From Microvelia longipes (Eukaryota > Arthropoda > Insecta > Hemiptera > Veliidae): DNA of 64,000 nt. The DNA is taken from positions 31,148,899 through 31,212,898 of the forward strand of contig JACMZG010001914.1 of the NCBI GenBank assembly GCA_018340805.1. The letters are read 5' to 3'. A program made the position numbers and the translations under genes. Positions 59,309 through 64,000 of this stretch are shown one piece after another. Under the pieces are notes generated by a model. That model had not been told where the DNA came from and ran no database searches. It saw only the letters and a list, made by a program, of their open reading frames with translations. Position 1 is the first letter of the stretch; the number at the start of each line of letters is the position of its first letter.

Positions 59309-59473
59309 ATGCTTAGAAAATTGCAATTATTTGTCTCTTTCCTCGCTTTGGCAATAGCAAAATGTAACGGGAAAACCCATGGGTATAAACGAGTCCAATT
59401 GCCAATAGACTGTGCATGTGCATGTGCATTGCGTGGAACGCAACAATTGTGCATTGCATTTATTGCATTCTAA
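59309..59473 (+). CDS. Possible small secreted peptide ORF (54 aa), weak
   Basis: From the ATG at 59309 the product begins MLRKLQLFVSFLALAIAKC: a basic N-terminus, a hydrophobic stretch of about 11 residues and an Ala-x-Ala-like region, which together resemble a signal peptide. The rest has five more Cys (DCACACALRG and QQLC) and ends at a TAA at 59471-59473. Part of the Cys-rich region comes from a GTGCATGTGCATGTGCATT repeat, so the cysteines may simply reflect a simple repeat. No family is recognised. The frame is open upstream to 59201, through the microsatellite margin. Confidence 0.2.
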   Translation: MLRKLQLFVSFLALAIAKCNGKTHGYKRVQLPIDCACACALRGTQQLCIAFIAF

Positions 59474-59631
59474 GAATTTTAAAAATATACTGAATAAGAT
59501 AACGAGCATTTAGTGTAATTAACCCTAATTTTTAAGGCCTAAACCCTTTCTTAAGTGCAAGAGGCTAAACAATAATTTTTCTACACACTTTATTTGGTAT
59601 TTATAAGTAGGAAATGTTTAATTTTTTTTAA

Positions 59632-59702
59632 ATTTATTTATTGAATTTAAATAACAACAACAATTGTGATTGTTACAAGTATTATAGCCTTAGCACGATT
59701 TA
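59632..59702 (-). mobile_element. Truncated jockey LINE 3' end
   Basis: On the minus strand TAATACTTGTAACAATCACA and ATTGTTGTTGTTATTTAAAT match the last part of the jockey tail at 15080-15150, ending in an A-rich tract. Only about 70 bp remain, a typical dead-on-arrival insertion. Confidence 0.75.
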
Positions 59703-59879
59703 ATCTAATTCATTTTATCCCTCGCGCTGAAAGCATTGACGTAAAATTTGTGTAAAAATTTAATTTCATATCACAATAGCGAAGTTGATTTAGTCATTTT
59801 ATGGTTTTTATGGGGTTTAGCTTTTATGGATTTTATTACACTCCATTGAATATTTACAGCTTAACTCTCAGACCGCTTC

Positions 59880-60316
59880 ATAAAAGTCAGGAAAAATCTA
59901 TTGTTACTTTAAATTGAATCGAGTGTCGTAAAAATGTCAATTTTAATTTTGACGAGATCAAACTTCAAAAAGTTGCGCCACGCTTCATTCGTTTTGTATT
60001 TAAAACGTCATCATAAACTTGATTTTTATAACAGAATCAAATCGCATCCAAAAGGTTCTTATTTGGTTAAGTAGGTTTGACTCCCTCTGAAAAGCTTGCT
60101 AATTGTTAAAACCCGAACCCCTCTGGTGTTCCAAAATGCTCCCCACAGCACGTGCCTAAGCAAGCTGCTTTTTTTTACAAAATCCCCTAATTTTTCACGT
60201 AAAATCGTTTTAACGCTAAATTTATTTTTTTCATCTGAAAAACTTAAACCCTTTATCCAATCAAGTGATAAGTAATAAAGTTTTAATTTGTACGGTCTTG
60301 TTTTTTCAAAAAACAT
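59880..60316 (-). pseudogene. Unidentified decayed reading frame
   Basis: An ATG-started minus-strand frame at 60059-60316 encodes 85 residues with non-repetitive, protein-like content: YKLKLYYLSLDWIKGLSFSD, then FVKKSSLLRHVLWGAFWNTR, then LFRGSQTYLTK and a stop. In shifted frames downstream the translation continues to look coding (NLLDAI, and at about 59900-59940 HSIQFKVTIDFS), which suggests frameshifts and stops in an older, longer gene. I do not recognise the family. It could be a mobile-element protein or a decayed host gene. Confidence 0.35.
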
Positions 60317-60469
60317 GAAAGAAGCAAGAAAATAAAGTACAAAGGAAGATTAAGCTTAAAATTTACACCTTTGAAGACTGATTTATTGTGATTTTTTTTA
60401 AAAGAATTTATTCCACTTATAGGAGCTATTATTAATTGAAGATAAAAGGATCACATTGATAATAATAAA
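60317..60469. other. AT-rich spacer
   Basis: Nothing supported. Confidence 0.6.
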
Positions 60470-62300
60470 ATCCGGGAAGAAGGGGATTAAGGAGGTTCAA
60501 CAGCATTATGGTTTTCATCTGGGGAGACCATTAGGGGTGTAAGATGTTTGTTTTGGTGCAGACGGGATTCTAGCACATACAGTTTTCGAATTCTTTTATA
60601 CTTCGTTCCAGTTAGTCACAAAACTTTCGGCACTTAGAGGTAACACGAAGGGCCTCGCAGATAGGGTGTGGTGTGGGCAACGGTGTCTGTTAACCTATTG
60701 CTAATTCCTGCTTGTCGCTGGTAGTTAAGATATTACCGTTACATAATTTTAGAGCGCGCGCGTGTGGGGAGTGTGATAAGGATCGAGGCTTAACCGGGCG
60801 TTGTTTAGGCAGTGCCGCTTAGGAAGTATCGGAAGATCTTTTTGAAGTGAGTATGATGGCTAATGGAGTTTACACACGGCTCGTATATGTCGATGGTTGC
60901 ATAGCTGGACCTACAGGGTATTGTCGGAGTGTTGTGTCGGCTGATGGATGATTGCAGGCACGCGATACGGTATTGCGTTCTAAGGGTGATTGTAGGGAAA
61001 CTGGTGGCAGTGTAGGCCGCTATCTGGAATGGCTCGAAGAAGTGAGGGTAGTGTGCATGTTGCATAATGCGCAGCAGTTATACGAGTATATTAGGCCTAA
61101 TTCTATGCGCGCAAGTGAGGTTGTTGATCGCGATGTAGTGATGGCTTTAACTCGCCACGACTAGTATGAGGTATATATATATATATAATGAAATATAGGG
61201 TCATTTGGCACTAAAATCGGTATACATAGATATGAAACTATAGTTAAACTCATTCTCTGAGGAATTTAACAGGTCAGTACCACGCAGAATTCAAATATAT
61301 ATATATAAAATCTTCCTTACATTGGCATGAGTAAATATTTATGGTGTATTTTATCGAGGCTATCGGGAGTCAGAAGGAAGAGAAATTCTATTGAGATGGG
61401 GTCACTTAGAATATATTTTTTTTTATTAGTGCATGATGTGTTTAAAGATTTTGAGGCAAGCCACGTATGCTCTTTGTGAACTGAGAGTGTAAAAAACAAA
61501 ATTCAGAAAGAAGTGTGTTCATCTAGGCGAAAGTTACGGGAATAACCAAATATCGAATGTCGTCTACACTAGTAAGGGATACTACGCAACAGCCGTGGCA
61601 GGGACAGAACAGGACGAACCGGTTCGATTGAGAAGTTCATTACCCTATGCCGTGGCAGCGGTCAGCTGATGGGCCGTTAGCCTATGCCCTGCAGAAATTG
61701 AAATGTTGTGAAGAGTACAGAGATAGTAGGGTATTGAAAGGGATCCACCCGGGTTAAATCCGCTTTCTTATGAGATCTATGTCCTCGGTATGTCACTGAT
61801 CCAGTGGATAGCTGCTCGCCACGGAAAAGTGTCGGTTGTCTTTACAATTCGGCAGGGCTCGAATACGCCTTGTTCTGAGATGGGTGAGCTCCAGAAGGGT
61901 ACGGATCCAATTGACATTTGGCGAATTCGGATACTATCAAATCAATTACTACGGAGGGGGATTACGTGGTGTAGTGTTAGCAGGTAGAATACTACAATGT
62001 GTGGGCCAGTACTAGGGCTATACCTGCGGATATCATACAGTATGTTTTGGAGATTAAGAGTGCTATGTTTCAACTTTATTCGTGGATCGTAAGGGGACTT
62101 GGAGAGTTCGCTTAGTACCCATAGTGCGATAGTTGTGGACACGGCTCCATCGGCTTGGAGGCTTGTGTAATGCAGATTTAGTGTAGGACTTTGGACTCGT
62201 GCATTTTGGAGAACATCATGTATCTTTAGATCTTTAGGGCGGTGCCAAACGTAGAATTCTTTCAAAAACATGTAAGACGTAACGAATAAGAGAGGTGATA
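60470..62300. other. GC- and CpG-richer anomalous segment
   Basis: Base composition changes sharply here: G and T dominate the plus strand and CpG is frequent (GAGCGCGCGCGTGTGGGG, TTAACCGGGCGTTG). The change occurs near 60470 and reverts near 62300. Short frames exist on both strands: 60952-61164 plus (no ATG), 60805-61065 minus, 61790-61987 plus (ATG, MSLIQWIAARHGKVSVVFTI) and 61942-62271 minus. None is recognised. No internal repeat, rRNA or tRNA is seen. It could be a non-coding RNA locus, a CpG-rich regulatory region, or DNA of other origin. Confidence 0.5.
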
Positions 62301-62794
62301 ATGAAGTCGATATAAATTTGAATTGAATTGTGAGAAAACGTTGATCAAAAAATGATAAAGGTTAAGAAGAGAAAATTAAAATATAAAGAAAATATACAAT
62401 AAACCCTTGGAATATTAAGTACTGCATACACAAAATCGAAGTGTAAACTTTTTTGTATGCTCGTTGGTATCGCTGATAAAAATATATCGTACTAAACAAT
62501 TCCTTAATTCTTACTATTCTTAATTTCTAATCGTTAATATATTAACTTAACGTTTTGTCTATCGACGTATTTTTCACCTAATCATATGTTAAGTATGCAT
62601 ATGTTGAGTATGTACTTAGTACGAGATCAGCAGGAGTTATGGCCGTAACAAAAAGCTAACGACACGCTAATCTTTATAGATTGTTAAGATCTTTAATAAT
62701 GTTATTAACATAAGTGAGAAAGATTTGTATCGGATTGAAACCTTCTGTAGGAAATATTAGGTCTCTTCATCCAGAGATTTAATATTACTAAGGG
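62301..62794. other. AT-rich sequence, nothing recognised
   Basis: No supported feature. Confidence 0.6.
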
Positions 62795-63140
62795 GGCCCT
62801 ACTTAGTAATAAATTGATATTTAAAACATAATTGATTGAATTTAGTGATAAATGGAATTTTGAAACATCAAAAAAGTAACCTTACTACATTCGCTTGTAA
62901 ATATAATCAAATAATCAGTGCAATATTAGAAATAACTTAGATAGTATAACGTTAAAATGCTAATTAAAACACAAAACATTTGCGGGAAGCCGAAAACAAT
63001 AAATTTATTGTAACCTAAAATTACTCCTGAAGGAGGTTTCATTGAGGTTACACAGACCCTGAGACCCCCAAAATGATGTTTCAGGCACCGCAATGTATTA
63101 AGATAGGCTATGCCCCCTCTAGTATATATCTTTATGTCTA
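62795..63140 (+). repeat. Family G repeat, longest copy
   Basis: It begins near GGGGGCCCTACTTAGTAATA. It includes ACATTCGCTTGTAAATATAA, TTGCGGGAAGCCGAAAACAA, TGAAGGAGGTTTCATTGAGG and AAATGATGTTTCAGGC, and ends CTCTAGTATATATCTTTATG. No reading frame and no polymerase III boxes stand out. Confidence 0.75.
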
Positions 63141-63840
63141 CAACCGTTTTGTAATGATAAATGCTTAAAAAACCTAAAATTTCAAAAAACCTTTAGATGC
63201 TTCAATAGAAAAGCTAATAAGAAGCCTTCCTTGAAAAAGTCTATTGTGTGTCTAGATATGTGCTGTAGCATAAATCTAACCTTGTCGTCGCTACATGCTA
63301 TTTTGCATGCCATTAACAAATTTTCAATTGAAAATTTGTGTGAATTTAAAATTTGTGTGAATTTAAAATTCGCTAAAACAACAGGCGCCCCTTTCCTACT
63401 TAGATAAATATTTCTTTAATTTATTTATATTCTCTTTAATACCTTCATTTGTAATTACTAAAATTTTAAATCTTTCATTTTTCTTTAATTAAACATTTTA
63501 AGAAAGAAATAGTGTACTTATAATTTATTATAAATAATGTATTATAAAATTATATTATAAAATTTATTTATTATAAATAAGAGCAATAAACTAGATTATC
63601 GTTAATTATGACTACAAGTATATTAATTAATACTAGAATATAGTCGATGTAGTAGGACAAGAAAAATGGATTTCTATTGTTAGTTTAAAGCCTGCAAATC
63701 TCCTCAACGAGGAAAAACCCGAGAATCGAGTTACGTTTAAGCTATTAGAAAAAGCACTCAGGGGAAAGGTATGCGGCTCAGATATTATATTTCATTGTTA
63801 TTGTTTATTTTAATATTTTTTAATTATGACAATTTAAGTC
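63141..63840. other. AT-rich sequence; one TTCGCTAAAA element end
   Basis: AATTTGTGTGAATTTAAAAT is tandemly repeated twice just before TTCGCTAAAACAACAGGC at 63369-63386, another instance of the shared terminal motif. Nothing else is supported. Confidence 0.5.
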
Positions 63841-63989
63841 AATAAAATAAAACAGAATTATTCTGTCGTTCAACTCAACTCGCATAAGCTTATCAACAGC
63901 AACAGCGTAAGAATATTCTACGATAATACGCTATAGATTAACTTAGGCGAGTTTGGTAAACCGAAAGAATCATTCTGTTTTATTTTATT
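63841..63989. mobile_element. 149-bp MITE-like element
   Basis: Ends AATAAAATAAAACAGAAT and ATTCTGTTTTATTTTATT are inverted, and similarity continues to ACTCGCATAAG against CTTAGGCGAGT. Arms are about 48 bp with differences. The interior is unique and has no frame. Confidence 0.8.
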
Positions 63990-64000
63990 AAATTAAATTG

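Overview
This is a gene-poor, very AT-rich stretch of animal nuclear DNA. I find no intact protein-coding gene, rRNA, tRNA or CRISPR. A jockey-type LINE, an RTE-like LINE remnant, tRNA-derived SINEs, fold-back elements resembling Penelope-type ends, and long (AT)n tracts together suggest an arthropod, probably an insect. No gene fixes the species. Most long reading frames are low-complexity, lack an ATG, or lie inside repeats. The sequence is best read as intergenic or deep intronic DNA built from layers of mobile elements.

Layout. 1-9.3 kb: a SINE copy, (AT)n tracts, an RTE-like LINE fragment (5560-5857), a 392-bp fold-back (7101-7492) and a minus-strand SINE-like element (7961-8466) with a 16-bp target duplication, nested in an older repeat. 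9.3-10.6 kb: two abutting perfect hairpins with the same five-base loop, then a fold-back with 94-bp arms and a second SINE. 10.6-19.5 kb: two unidentified ATG-less open frames and a frameshifted jockey 3' end (14529-15150). 19.5-39 kb: two inverted copies of a roughly 540-bp DNA-transposon-like element (one with an 8-bp target duplication), a 54-bp minisatellite, a nested MITE, a third SINE and local duplications. 39054-39824 is an assembly gap followed by about 500 bp of (AT)n. 40-56 kb: more fold-backs, including one with perfect 54-bp inverted ends, and minisatellites at 47.9 and 50.1-50.5 kb. 56-64 kb is the most unusual part: a cluster resembling NRF-1 and RFX (X-box) sites at 57.77-57.86 kb, a short tandem array at 58.3 kb, an unidentified decayed reading frame at 60.1-60.3 kb, and a 1.8-kb segment richer in G, C and CpG than anything around it (60470-62300).

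The commonest component is a dispersed repeat, called family R here, with about sixteen full or partial copies. It starts near TCGGGTACGGGGTACCTCGG, contains a TAATGACGTCAT core and ends near TATAAATGAGGAAAAGTAAA. A second family, called G here, has four copies in one orientation around GGGAAGCCGAAA. No operon or pathway can be read from this window. Family names R, G, SINE-1, SINE-2 and SINE-3 are labels for this report only.
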